Positions 43,741 to 51,839 of a DNA stretch of 64,000 nucleotides are shown here, in pieces. This DNA comes from JBBDMC01 sp963826055. Lineage in GTDB: Bacteria; Pseudomonadota; Alphaproteobacteria; Rhizobiales; Kaistiaceae. The DNA is taken from the NCBI GenBank assembly GCA_963826055.1, contig CAWGVO010000006.1, forward strand, positions 248,001 through 312,000. The letters run 5' to 3'. The position numbers and the translations under genes were made by a program. The notes beneath the pieces were generated by a model that saw only the letters and a list, made by a program, of their open reading frames with translations, was not told the DNA's origin and did not search any database. Position 1 is the stretch's first letter. Each line of letters begins with the position of its first letter.

Positions 43741-44679
43741 CTAAAATCCAACCTTGTCGCCGCCCTTGAGATGGAGCGCGGCGCGCGCTTCAGCCGGCGT
43801 CGCGGCCTCGAAGCCCAGTTCCTCGACGATGCGGCGGATCTTCGCGACCTGCTGCCCGTTACCGGTCGCCATTTCGCCGGGACCGATGTAGAGCGAATCC
43901 TCCAGGCCGACGCGCACGTTGCCTCCCATCATCGCCGCCTGGGTAGCGAACGGCATCTGGTGCCGGCCGGCGCCGAGCACCGACCAGAGATAAGCGTCGC
44001 CGAACAGCCGGTCGGCGGTCTCTTTCATGAACATCAGGTTGCGGATGTCGGCACCGATGCCGCCGAGGATGCCGAAGATGATCTGTACGAAGAACGGCGG
44101 CTCGACCACCTTGCGATCGACAAAATGAGCGAGGTTGTAGAGGTGGCCGACGTCGTAGCACTCGTGCTCGAAGCGCACGCCGTGCCCCTTGCCCAGCGCT
44201 TCCATGATGCGGGCGATATCGCGGAACGTATTGCGGAAGATGTAATCGTCGGTGTTGGCGAGATAGGGATGTTCCCAGTCGAACTTCCAGTTCGGATAGC
44301 GGGCGGCGAGCTGGAACAGGCCGAAATTCATTGAACCCATGTTGAGCGAACACATTTCCGGCCTGAGCATGAGCGGCCCCTTCAGTCGCTCCTCGACGCT
44401 CATGCCGAGCCCGCCGCCGGTGGTGATGTTGACTACCGCGTCGCACGATTGCTTGATCCGCGGCAGGAAGCCCATGTAGGCCTCGGGCGCGGCGATCGGC
44501 TGGCCGGTTTGCGGATCGCGCGCATGGAGATGCAGGATCGCAGCACCCGCCTCCGCCGCCTCGATTGCCTCGCGGGCTATGTCCTCCGGCCGATAGGGCA
44601 GCACATCCGACATGGTCGGGGTGTGTATCGCCCCCGTCACCGCGCAGGAAATGATCACCTTCTGCCGTTCTCTGGCCAT
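43741..44679 (-). CDS. BKACE-family beta-keto acid cleavage enzyme (DUF849)
   Basis: The 312-residue product is a zinc-dependent TIM-barrel of the 3-keto-5-aminohexanoate cleavage family. These enzymes condense a beta-keto acid with acetyl-CoA, giving acetoacetate and a new CoA ester. Characteristic stretches are KVIISCAVTGAIHTPTMS, AILHLHARDPQTGQP with the zinc-binding HLHAR, NITTGGGLGMSVEERL, and the C-terminal GGNVRVGLEDSLYIGPG. The particular keto acid cannot be read from sequence. An operator-like palindrome lies upstream at 44811. Confidence 0.92.
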   Translation of the reverse strand: MARERQKVIISCAVTGAIHTPTMSDVLPYRPEDIAREAIEAAEAGAAILHLHARDPQTGQPIAAPEAYMGFLPRIKQSCDAVVNITTGGGLGMSVEERLKGPLMLRPEMCSLNMGSMNFGLFQLAARYPNWKFDWEHPYLANTDDYIFRNTFRDIARIMEALGKGHGVRFEHECYDVGHLYNLAHFVDRKVVEPPFFVQIIFGILGGIGADIRNLMFMKETADRLFGDAYLWSVLGAGRHQMPFATQAAMMGGNVRVGLEDSLYIGPGEMATGNGQQVAKIRRIVEELGFEAATPAEARAALHLKGGDKVGF

Positions 44680-44810
44680 GTATTCCCGATCCTGAAGACG
44701 AAAGCCGGCCAATTGAGGCCACGCGGCCGCGCATGCCAAGCCAGCCCGGCGCAATTTTCAACCTGAGAAATGCGCGCTGCCCGCACCGGACGATCAGCTC
44801 CACAGGAAGG

Positions 44811-44827
44811 TTTTCGGCAAGCGAAAA
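44811..44827. promoter_or_regulatory. IclR-type palindrome TTTCG-GCAAG-CGAAA
   Basis: TTTTCGGCAAGCGAAAA is an inverted repeat around five bases, between the divergent BKACE and NTF2-like genes. It ends 76 bases before the GTG at 44902. It is one of six exact copies of TTTCG-N5-CGAAA found between 44 and 64 kb. Confidence 0.75.
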
Positions 44828-44901
44828 TTCAATTCTGACTCGCGTTCTTCCCGCCCGCGTCGCGCTAGAGCGACGTCAGCAACCCATACGGAGAGACGAC
44901 A

Positions 44902-45354
44902 GTGAGGATCGCGCCGGACCGTTTGGCCTTGACCCATGAGCTTCACGCCTTGTGCGTGGACTACTGGCACGACGTCGATACCAACTGGGGGCGGAACGCG
45001 CCCGACTACTATACCGACGACGCGGAATTCATCGGCTCGGCGTCTACCTATTCCGGCAAGGAGAAGATCCGCGCCTTCTACAGATGGCGCGAAGACCGCG
45101 GCGCACGCACCGTCGTGCACTCCGTCGTCAATTTCCAGGCATCGTTCGACGGCGTCCCCGACAAGGCCATCTGCCACTGGTTCCTGATGCTCTACGCCGC
45201 CGACGGCAAGCCGGTGCTGCCGACCCACCCTCCGATCCAGATCGCCTACATGAGCGACAGGCTAATACGCCGCCAGCAGGGCTGGCTGCTGACGTACAGG
45301 AAATTCGACCCCCTGTTCGAGGGCGGCACGCCTCCGACCAATCCCAAGCTCTAG
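44902..45354 (+). CDS. SnoaL/NTF2-like small domain protein
   Basis: The 150-residue product has the cone-shaped NTF2/SnoaL-type sequence pattern: an N-terminal helix with YWHDVDTNWG, then YYTDDAEFIGSASTYSGKEK, an IRAFYRWRE helix and repeated strands. Such folds include isomerases, dehydratases and the small subunits of ring-hydroxylating dioxygenases. No partner large subunit is seen. The GTG start has a GGAGAG box. It ends two bases from the convergent IclR gene. Confidence 0.75.
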   Translation: MRIAPDRLALTHELHALCVDYWHDVDTNWGRNAPDYYTDDAEFIGSASTYSGKEKIRAFYRWREDRGARTVVHSVVNFQASFDGVPDKAICHWFLMLYAADGKPVLPTHPPIQIAYMSDRLIRRQQGWLLTYRKFDPLFEGGTPPTNPKL

Positions 45355-45355
45355 A

Positions 45356-46312
45356 TCAGAGGCCCGGCTCGATTCCCTCCAGTACCTGCCCGAGCGGAGC
45401 GTGGCCGAGCAGCGCGTCCTCAATCTGCGCCTGCGTCGCGAACAGCGGCGCCACCACGCGTTCGGCAATTTCGGACTTGGCAATGGCGGTGGTGAAGAAG
45501 CTGATCGTCATCAGCGCCTTGACGCATGTCTCGTCGCGCAGGGGCACCGCCAGCGTGGTCGTGCGATAGGGCTTCGTGCGCGGATCACGTACCGCGTATC
45601 CGTCCCGTCGCACCCGCTCAAGCAGGGCACGGAACCGCCGCTCCTCCAGAGCGTCGAACTTCCGGCCCGCGTCGGCGCGCAGCCGCCCGATCAGGCGTTC
45701 GCGCTCGCCCTCCGCACAGAACGCCAGGTACGCCCGGCCCATCGCCGTCGTCTGCAGGTCGGGCCTCAGCCCGAGGACCGTGTTGGTGTGCGCCCACGGG
45801 CTGATGGCGCCGGTCCAGAATTGCAGCGCGATCGCATCGCCGTCGAGCACGCCGATGCCGATCGGCCATTTGAGATGCCGCGTCAGATCCACCGCAAACG
45901 GCCGCGCGACCTCGATGACCTCGGAGATGCCCTCGTAGCCGGAGTGAAGCTCGTGGACGCGGTGCGTAACGCGGTAGCCGCCGCACATGTTGTCGCGGGC
46001 GACGTAGCCTTCCTCCATCAGCGTCTCGAGCATCCGCACGATGGTGGACTTCGGAAACCCGGTCTCGTTGTAGATGCCGTCCACCGAGGCGATGCGCAGC
46101 CTGTTGACGACCCTCAGCACCTTGAGCGCGCGGCGAACCGACTCGACCGGTGGATAGGAGCGCTGGTTTGGGTCCGTCTGGCCGGTACGCGAATTGGTGC
46201 GACAGCGGTGGCCGGCGAGGGCCTTGACCTCACGACGATCGAGGTCCGGTTCCGCGCCGACCGTGCGCGCACCTTCACGCCGTGCCACCAGCGCTTCGCT
46301 GCTGACGTGCAT
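45356..46312 (-). CDS. IclR-family transcriptional regulator (MhpR-like), copy 1
   Basis: The 318-residue product has an N-terminal extension of about 55 residues. The IclR winged helix-turn-helix (SVRRALKVLRVVNRLR and GFPKSTIVRMLETLMEEGYV) and an effector-binding domain with RHLKWPIGIGVLDGDAI follow. The overall pattern resembles the MhpR subgroup, which are often activators of aromatic-acid or related catabolism. It is clearly related to the IclR protein at 49791. GGGAGGG precedes the ATG at 46312. It is a candidate to bind the TTTCG-N5-CGAAA palindromes of the region. Confidence 0.88.
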   Translation of the reverse strand: MHVSSEALVARREGARTVGAEPDLDRREVKALAGHRCRTNSRTGQTDPNQRSYPPVESVRRALKVLRVVNRLRIASVDGIYNETGFPKSTIVRMLETLMEEGYVARDNMCGGYRVTHRVHELHSGYEGISEVIEVARPFAVDLTRHLKWPIGIGVLDGDAIALQFWTGAISPWAHTNTVLGLRPDLQTTAMGRAYLAFCAEGERERLIGRLRADAGRKFDALEERRFRALLERVRRDGYAVRDPRTKPYRTTTLAVPLRDETCVKALMTISFFTTAIAKSEIAERVVAPLFATQAQIEDALLGHAPLGQVLEGIEPGL

Positions 46313-46636
46313 CGTTTCCCTCCCGCCTGCCGAGCCGGTCCGGTCCTGTGACGTCCGCCGGGCGCTTTGCTCGCTGGTCAGCCGGTCTCGCCGGCCGCGA
46401 AACCCGAACTCCTGACGCAATAGTAGGGCCGCCTCGGTTGCCCGAGCAACACATCCCGGCGAATTTCATTCCACGAAATACGAACCAAAAGCGATGGGAA
46501 ATCAATAACCTCGCACCCAGTATCGCAGCAGTTTCTTGGCCTGCGCGCGGGCGACGTACCTATGCGAATTGCCGGGAACGCGGCGGTCAATCGTCCGATC
46601 TAGCGGCAGACCGATCTTCGTAACGGGAGAACGAGA
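46313..46636. other. Divergent intergenic region between IclR copy 1 and the cupin gene
   Basis: These 324 bases contain no gene. The only structured element seen is the variant IclR-type palindrome at 46463-46479, near the middle. Confidence 0.5.
46463..46479. promoter_or_regulatory. IclR-type palindrome, one mismatch (TTTCA-TTCCA-CGAAA)
   Basis: ATTTCATTCCACGAAAT departs from the exact consensus at one position. It lies about 150 bases from both the IclR and the cupin starts, further than the other copies, which may reflect autoregulation. Confidence 0.6.
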
Positions 46637-47552
46637 GTGAGCGACAAATCTCCGCGCCTCGCCAGCAAGGCCGAGTTCCACAAGATGAAGCCGCAGCTGA
46701 CCGACACCCGATCGAGGACCTGGGTCACCCGCGGCGGCAACTTCGCCGTGGCTGTCTCCGAAGTCGAGCCGGGCGCCATCCTTGAGCGCGCCGACAACCC
46801 GGAAGAGTACATGGTCATCCTGCCGCCGGATGGCGTGTCGGCGACGATTGAAGCAGGCGGCGAAACCATCACCGCCGGTCCCGAACTCGCTGACTATCGT
46901 GCCGCCTGGCAAGAGCCGCATCACCGCAACGTCGCGGGGCACGATCGCCCGCATCTTCTCCAGGGCCTCCACCGACATCATGGACAGGGCTTGGAACGGC
47001 CAGGTCTACGCCAACGGCGCGCCGGAACTCGCCCCGCCCGACCTCTGGCCGATGCCGACGGGCGGCTACAAGCTGCGGCACTACCCGCTCGCCCAGTACT
47101 CCGATCCCGACGGTGAGCGCATCCAGCCACGGCTCTTCCGTTCGACCAACATGATGGTCAACATCTTCGTCCACTACAAAACGCGGCGCGAAACCGACAA
47201 GCTGAGCCCCCACTGGCACGACGATTTCGAGCAGGCCTCCCTGACCCTGAACGGCCGCTGGATCCACCACCTGCGCTACCCGTGGGGCCCGAACCTGAAG
47301 ACCTGGATCCCCGACGATCACAGCGAGATGGAAACACCCTCGGTGATCGTCATTCCGGCGCCGGTCGTCCACACCAGCCGCGACGTCGGCGACGGCGAAT
47401 CCTCGCTCTACGACATATTCTGCCCGCCGCGGCTCGACTTCGCCCGCAAGAAGGGTTTCGTCATCAACGAGGCGGAGTACCCCCTGCCGCAGACGGACGA
47501 CGCCACGGTCAAGACCGGCGGCGAATTGCTGGCCTGGCAGAAGCCCGGCTGA
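46637..47552 (+). CDS. Cupin-fold protein of unknown substrate (apparent frameshift)
   Basis: The corrected product is about 304 residues with two cupin-like halves. The C-terminal half has LSPHWHDDFEQASLTLNG and VIVIPAPVVHTSRDVG, giving the His/Glu pattern of a metal-binding cupin. The N-terminal half (GGNFAVAVSEVEPG and NPEEYMVILPPDG) is more divergent. One extra C near 46882 breaks the frame; dropping it gives GPNSLTIVPPGKSRITATS. The GTG at 46637 has a GGGAGAA box. It may be a dioxygenase or isomerase of the local catabolic pathway, but that is inferred. Confidence 0.75.
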
Positions 47553-47579
47553 TCGCCATTTCGATCCGTCGCCCGCTCC

Positions 47580-48362
47580 TCAATCGAGGAGCGGTCCGGC
47601 GAAATCCTTGAGCGCCTGCTTCGCCGCCGTGCGCAGGAACCCGTGATCGCTGGAGATCAGGAAAGCGCTCGCGCCGAGCTTCGCCATGGCGATCGCGTCG
47701 GCGCGGTTGGGCGAGAGCATGATGAGCGGCATGTTCGTCTTGCGGGCGGCCGCCATGATCGGTTCGACCAGCTTGTGCGTTTCGGGCGATGTCTGCGACG
47801 GCGCGTCGATGGCCGCCGACAAGTCGCCACGACCGATGAAAAACGCATCGATGCCCTCGACCGCCGCGATCGCGTCGATTTCGTCGATCGCCGCGACGTC
47901 CTCGATCATGGCAACGCAGGTGGCCTGGCTGTCCTGTGCCGCCTTGTGCTCCTTCATCGCGATCTCGCCGAAGCCCCCGGCGCGCGTCGTGTTGGCGAAG
48001 CCGCGCCTGCCGCCCCGGTAGCGGCACGCCGCGGCGATGCTGCGCGCCTTTTCGGCGCTGTCGACATGCGGCACCAGCACGCCCATGGCGCCACCGTCCA
48101 GCACCGACAGAATATTCGCATCGGTCGGGTCGCCGACGCGCACGATTGCGGCAATGTTGGCCGCACGGGCGGCAAGCGTCAGCAGGTCGATGGAAGTGCG
48201 ATCGAAGGCCGCGTGCTCCTGATCGATGACGATGAAATCGAAGCCCAGCGCTCCGAGAATTTCCGTCGGGTGCGAGGTGGGGCTCTTGATAAACGTGCCG
48301 AGCAGATGCTCGCGCGCGGTCAATCTGCGGCGGAACTCGGTGTAGTGCGGCCGTCCTGGCAT
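47580..48362 (-). CDS. HpcH/HpaI-type class II aldolase
   Basis: The 260-residue product is a metal-dependent pyruvate or ketoacid aldolase of the HpcH/HpaI/GarL family. The typical strand FIVIDQEHAAFDR is near residue 45, GVLVPHVDSAEKARS near 100, and the metal ligands are in CVAMIEDVAAIDEIDAIAAV and FFIGRGDLSAAI. Family members cleave 2-keto-3-deoxy-glucarate, 4-hydroxy-2-oxo acids and similar compounds, often releasing pyruvate. The ATG at 48362 gives a normal N-terminus. An exact palindrome TTTCG-N5-CGAAA lies 79 bases upstream. Confidence 0.9.
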   Translation of the reverse strand: MPGRPHYTEFRRRLTAREHLLGTFIKSPTSHPTEILGALGFDFIVIDQEHAAFDRTSIDLLTLAARAANIAAIVRVGDPTDANILSVLDGGAMGVLVPHVDSAEKARSIAAACRYRGGRRGFANTTRAGGFGEIAMKEHKAAQDSQATCVAMIEDVAAIDEIDAIAAVEGIDAFFIGRGDLSAAIDAPSQTSPETHKLVEPIMAAARKTNMPLIMLSPNRADAIAMAKLGASAFLISSDHGFLRTAAKQALKDFAGPLLD

Positions 48363-48439
48363 TGGTGATCTCTGTCCGAGGGTGTTTGGGCGGGCATTTT
48401 CAGCCAACGCCAGGCTGGCCCAACCTTCCAAATCGCCGC

Positions 48440-48456
48440 GTTTCGAGCCACGAAAC
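48440..48456. promoter_or_regulatory. IclR-type palindrome TTTCG-AGCCA-CGAAA
   Basis: GTTTCGAGCCACGAAAC is a 17-base inverted repeat 79 bases upstream of the aldolase start. It is an exact copy of the regional consensus. Confidence 0.78.
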
Positions 48457-48540
48457 AGGCCTGTGGCCGCACTCCGCGCCGGCGCCTTGCCACCGCCACG
48501 CGCACCAGGACATATGGCTGAACAATCGATGGGCCGGTCT

Positions 48541-48557
48541 GTTTCGCATACCGAAAA
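48541..48557. promoter_or_regulatory. IclR-type palindrome TTTCG-CATAC-CGAAA
   Basis: This exact copy lies 91 bases before the ATG of the Asp-box gene at 48647. The same divergent promoter therefore has one palindrome for each direction. Confidence 0.78.
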
Positions 48558-48646
48558 TTCGCTTCGCCGACTGTCCGCCGGCGAGGGCTAAACCCCACAA
48601 TGCCGTCCCTTCGAACGCTTCGCCCGAGCTTCACGCCCGAGACCCC

Positions 48647-49804
48647 ATGACCAATCGCTTCGAGCCCGCCCGCCCGGCCCGCGACGCCGAGCACAGCATC
48701 GTCTACCGCAACGACGCCGAGTTCGCCGGCTGGCCGTTCATCAGCGGCCTTTGGGAGACCGGGAGCGGCGACTATGTCGTCGCCTTCAAGAAGAAGCCGG
48801 CCGCCTACACCTCGCCCGCCGACGTCCACCACGACGAAATCGCCAAGGTCGGACCGAAGATGGTGACCATCCGCTCCCGCGACCGCGGCAAGAGCTGGGA
48901 CCCTGCCTCGATGCAGGTCCTCTTCGATTTCGGCGCGCCTCCCGACACCGTCTTCGGCGACGGCCCACAGGACTACGCCGACGAGGCGCCGCTCGATTTT
49001 TCCAGCCGGGACGTGCTGGTAGCATCCGGCTCGACGCCGGACTATTTCCGCCCCAACAGCCAGGCGTGGATCCGCGTCTCCACCGACGGCGGATTGAACT
49101 GGCGGAAGCCGATCCTGGCACCGAACGTCGGCCTCGCCTCGCTGTCCGGACAAAGCTCGTCGCTCGTCCGGGCCGACGGCCTCAGCATCATTTTCCTGAC
49201 GGCAGTCAGCAGCGACGGCTGGCAGCGCCGGCCGGTGGTGTACGGGAGCGTCGACCGCGGCCGGTTCTGGACGTTCATTTCGTTCATGACGTCGATCATC
49301 GACGACGGCGCTGCCGAGAACGACCACTCGCTCGGCCTGCGCTTCAGCGCCCATCGCTATTTCTACCCCCGCGGCATCGCCCTGCCCGACGGCCGGCTGA
49401 TCGCCTCGATGCGTTCCCAACGCGACCCGACCAGCATTCTGTGGACTGAGATGTTCGAGAGCGAGGACGGCGGCCGCACCTGGCGCTTTATCTCACGCGT
49501 CAACGATTGGGGTGCCCCCGGCGACATCGTGCGTCTGCGCGACGGCCGTATCGCCTGCGTTTACGGCTACCGCCTGCCACCGTTTGGCATCCGCGCCCGC
49601 TTCAGCGAAGACGACGGCCGCGCTTGGGGCCCGGAGTTGATCCTGCGCGACGACGGCGGCAGCTGGGACCTCGGCTATCCGCGCGTGATCGAGCGTCCCG
49701 ATGGGCGCATCGTCGCAATCTATTACATGAACCTGAAGGATGACCCGATCCAGATGAACGGCGGCGTTCGCCACATCGCCCAGACCGTCTTTACGCCCGA
49801 ATAG
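48647..49804 (+). CDS. Asp-box (BNR) beta-propeller protein, sialidase-like fold
   Basis: The 385-residue product has five recognisable Asp-box motifs (S-x-D-x-G-x-x-W). They are SRDRGKSW, STDGGLNW, SVDRGRFW, SEDGGRTW and SEDDGRAW, spread as expected for a six-bladed propeller. Sialidases share this fold, but so do many other hydrolases. The enzyme is unlikely to be a secreted sialidase because no signal peptide is visible. The ATG at 48647 lacks a strong ribosome-binding site. The 3' end overlaps the convergent IclR gene by 14 bases. Confidence 0.82.
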   Translation: MTNRFEPARPARDAEHSIVYRNDAEFAGWPFISGLWETGSGDYVVAFKKKPAAYTSPADVHHDEIAKVGPKMVTIRSRDRGKSWDPASMQVLFDFGAPPDTVFGDGPQDYADEAPLDFSSRDVLVASGSTPDYFRPNSQAWIRVSTDGGLNWRKPILAPNVGLASLSGQSSSLVRADGLSIIFLTAVSSDGWQRRPVVYGSVDRGRFWTFISFMTSIIDDGAAENDHSLGLRFSAHRYFYPRGIALPDGRLIASMRSQRDPTSILWTEMFESEDGGRTWRFISRVNDWGAPGDIVRLRDGRIACVYGYRLPPFGIRARFSEDDGRAWGPELILRDDGGSWDLGYPRVIERPDGRIVAIYYMNLKDDPIQMNGGVRHIAQTVFTPE

Positions 49805-50642
49805 TCTCTGTCACCTTCACCTTGCCGCCGCCAACCGGCGGGCTACCGTCCTCGTCCGCCGCTGCGCCCGTGCCGAGCGCCGCGACGCTCCGCTCGATCA
49901 GCCGCGCGGTCTCCAGAAGCGGGTCAACCAACTGCCGCCTCAACTCGCGGGGTGGCACCGCCGAGCGGAAATAGGTGATACCCACGGTTGCCAGAACGCG
50001 ATCGCCCGACATGATCGGCGCTGCGATCGTTGATGAGGACTTCGGCTCGACCAGAGGCAAGCGTTCGGCAAAACCACGCCGGCGTACGACCCGTACGATC
50101 TCCGCCACCGCAACCTCGATGTCGGTGGGGTGATCCTCGGGATTGTCCGATTGGTGCAGCAACTGGATCAGAATTTCGCGCTCGACCCGGGGACAGAACC
50201 CGATATAGGCCCGCCCCAGCGCGCGCGAGATGAGACTGAGCCGCATGTTGATGGTCGAATGGAACGGCGAAATCGGACTGTCCGGGATGGTGCTGAAGCG
50301 AACCACCACCGAGGCGGCGTCAAGCACCGCGATCGACACCGGCCACTTGAGCCGGCGCGTCAGATCGAGCGCGAAGGCGCGGCCGGCCTCCACCACCAGC
50401 GGCGCCCCATGAAAGCCGATGCTGAGCGTCTGGACCAGCGACGTGACGCGGTAGCCGCCGAGCCGCTTGTCTGCCTCCACGAAACCCTGATGAACCAGTG
50501 TCTCCAGCAGCCGTACGATCGTCGGCTTGGGCAGCTTGGTCGCCAGATGAAGCTGATTGACGGTGGTCACCCGCCGCGTGTTGAGATCCTCAAGGATCGT
50601 GAGCGCGCGGACCACGGACTGCACCGGAGGGAACGAAGGCAT
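49791..50642 (-). CDS. IclR-family transcriptional regulator (MhpR-like), copy 2
   Basis: The product of about 283 residues starts MPSFPPVQSVVRALTILEDL. It carries the winged helix-turn-helix (LPKPTIVRLLETLVHQGFV) and an effector domain with RRLKWPVSIAVLDAASVVVR and STINMRLSLISRALGRAYIG. The match to the MhpR subgroup is better than for the copy at 45356, and both share R(R/H)LKWP(V/I). A TTG at 50678 would add 12 residues. I see no TTTCG-N5-CGAAA palindrome before it. It is a candidate activator of the surrounding genes. Confidence 0.88.
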   Translation of the reverse strand: MPSFPPVQSVVRALTILEDLNTRRVTTVNQLHLATKLPKPTIVRLLETLVHQGFVEADKRLGGYRVTSLVQTLSIGFHGAPLVVEAGRAFALDLTRRLKWPVSIAVLDAASVVVRFSTIPDSPISPFHSTINMRLSLISRALGRAYIGFCPRVEREILIQLLHQSDNPEDHPTDIEVAVAEIVRVVRRRGFAERLPLVEPKSSSTIAAPIMSGDRVLATVGITYFRSAVPPRELRRQLVDPLLETARLIERSVAALGTGAAADEDGSPPVGGGKVKVTETIRA

Positions 50643-50674
50643 GCTTGTGCGCTTTCGGGCACATCGGCGCCGGT

Positions 50675-51727
50675 TCAATCCCGGCTGCCCGACAGCCGGT
50701 TCGGCGGACTATGGGCCCCACCGGTCGGCACCACAAGCGCCTCGTCACCACCGACAACGAGCACGACCTTGCCGATCTGCCGATTCTCATCGAGCACCGC
50801 CTGCGCTTCCCCGGCCTTTTCCAGCGGAAACCGCGCGTGGATCGGCATGGTCATGCTGCCGTCGCCGAGCCGCGGCCACACCTCGGCGCTGAGTTCCGTC
50901 GCGATTCGCCCCTTGTAGGCCGGAGGCCGCGGCCGGATGGTCGAGCCGGTGAGCGTCAGCCGCCGGCGCACGATCTGACGCAGGTTGACGTCGGCGTGCG
51001 GGCCGAGGTGGGTGGCTATCAGGACGAGACGGCCATCGTCGGCAAGGAGATCGAGTTCGCGCGCCGTGTAGGGGCCTGCCTGCGCGTCTACGATCAGGTC
51101 CACCCCGCGACCCCGGTTGAGGGCCCGCACCTCTTCGTCCCACGGACCCCGATAGTCCACCGCGCCGTTGGCGCCAAGCTTCAGACAAACGTCACGCTTC
51201 TCGGCGGTGCCTGCGCTGGCGAACACCGTGGCATTGCGGAGTTGCCGCGCGATCTGAATGGCGGCGATGCCGACCCCGCTGGTACCCCCCTGGAAGAACA
51301 TCGTCTCGCCATTGGCGAGCCGGCCGAGCCAGATGATGTTGTTCCACGCGGTGAAGAAGACCTCCGGCAGCGCCGCTGCCTCCACGAAGTTGAAGCCACT
51401 CGGCAGCGGGAGGCATTGCAGCGCCGGCGCCGCGCAATACTCCGCATAGCCACCGCCGGTCACCAGCGCACACACCGCGTCGCCCGGCCGCGGCCACGCA
51501 ACACCGGGCGCCGCCGTCTCCACGACGCCCGCAATGTCGAGACCGGGAATGTCCGAGGCTCCGGGCGGCGGCGGATAGAGGCCACGTCTCTGCTGCACAT
51601 CCGGCCGGTTGACACCCGCGGCGAGCACGCGAACGAGGACCTCGCCCTCGCCTGCGACCGGCTCCGGCCGCTCCGCCAGGCTGAGCACCTCGGGCCCGCC
51701 CTCTCCCGTGATCTCGATAACGTGCAT
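50675..51727 (-). CDS. Zinc-independent quinone oxidoreductase-like (MDR family) dehydrogenase
   Basis: The 350-residue product belongs to the medium-chain dehydrogenase/reductase superfamily, quinone oxidoreductase branch. The GroES-like part has VNRPDVQQRRGLYPPPPG and DIPGLDIAGVV, and the NADPH-binding part has GGTSGVGIAAIQIAR. The catalytic-zinc ligands are absent, as is normal for this branch. These enzymes reduce quinones or alpha,beta-unsaturated carbonyls. The ATG at 51727 starts directly at the fold. An exact palindrome lies 97 bases upstream. Confidence 0.9.
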   Translation of the reverse strand: MHVIEITGEGGPEVLSLAERPEPVAGEGEVLVRVLAAGVNRPDVQQRRGLYPPPPGASDIPGLDIAGVVETAAPGVAWPRPGDAVCALVTGGGYAEYCAAPALQCLPLPSGFNFVEAAALPEVFFTAWNNIIWLGRLANGETMFFQGGTSGVGIAAIQIARQLRNATVFASAGTAEKRDVCLKLGANGAVDYRGPWDEEVRALNRGRGVDLIVDAQAGPYTARELDLLADDGRLVLIATHLGPHADVNLRQIVRRRLTLTGSTIRPRPPAYKGRIATELSAEVWPRLGDGSMTMPIHARFPLEKAGEAQAVLDENRQIGKVVLVVGGDEALVVPTGGAHSPPNRLSGSRD

Positions 51728-51822
51728 GGCCCCGGATTTCGCCGCATCCCCCGGCGCTGTCAATCAGCGCCGCTCGGAAGCTATCCGACCGTCTTTTGGG
51801 CCGAAAGGCGGGCAGCCCCCGC

Positions 51823-51839
51823 ATTTCGCGAACCGAAAC
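51823..51839. promoter_or_regulatory. IclR-type palindrome TTTCG-CGAAC-CGAAA
   Basis: This exact copy lies upstream of the quinone oxidoreductase gene and touches the last base of the AllD/Ldh2 gene. It suggests that the oxidoreductase has its own promoter. Confidence 0.75.
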
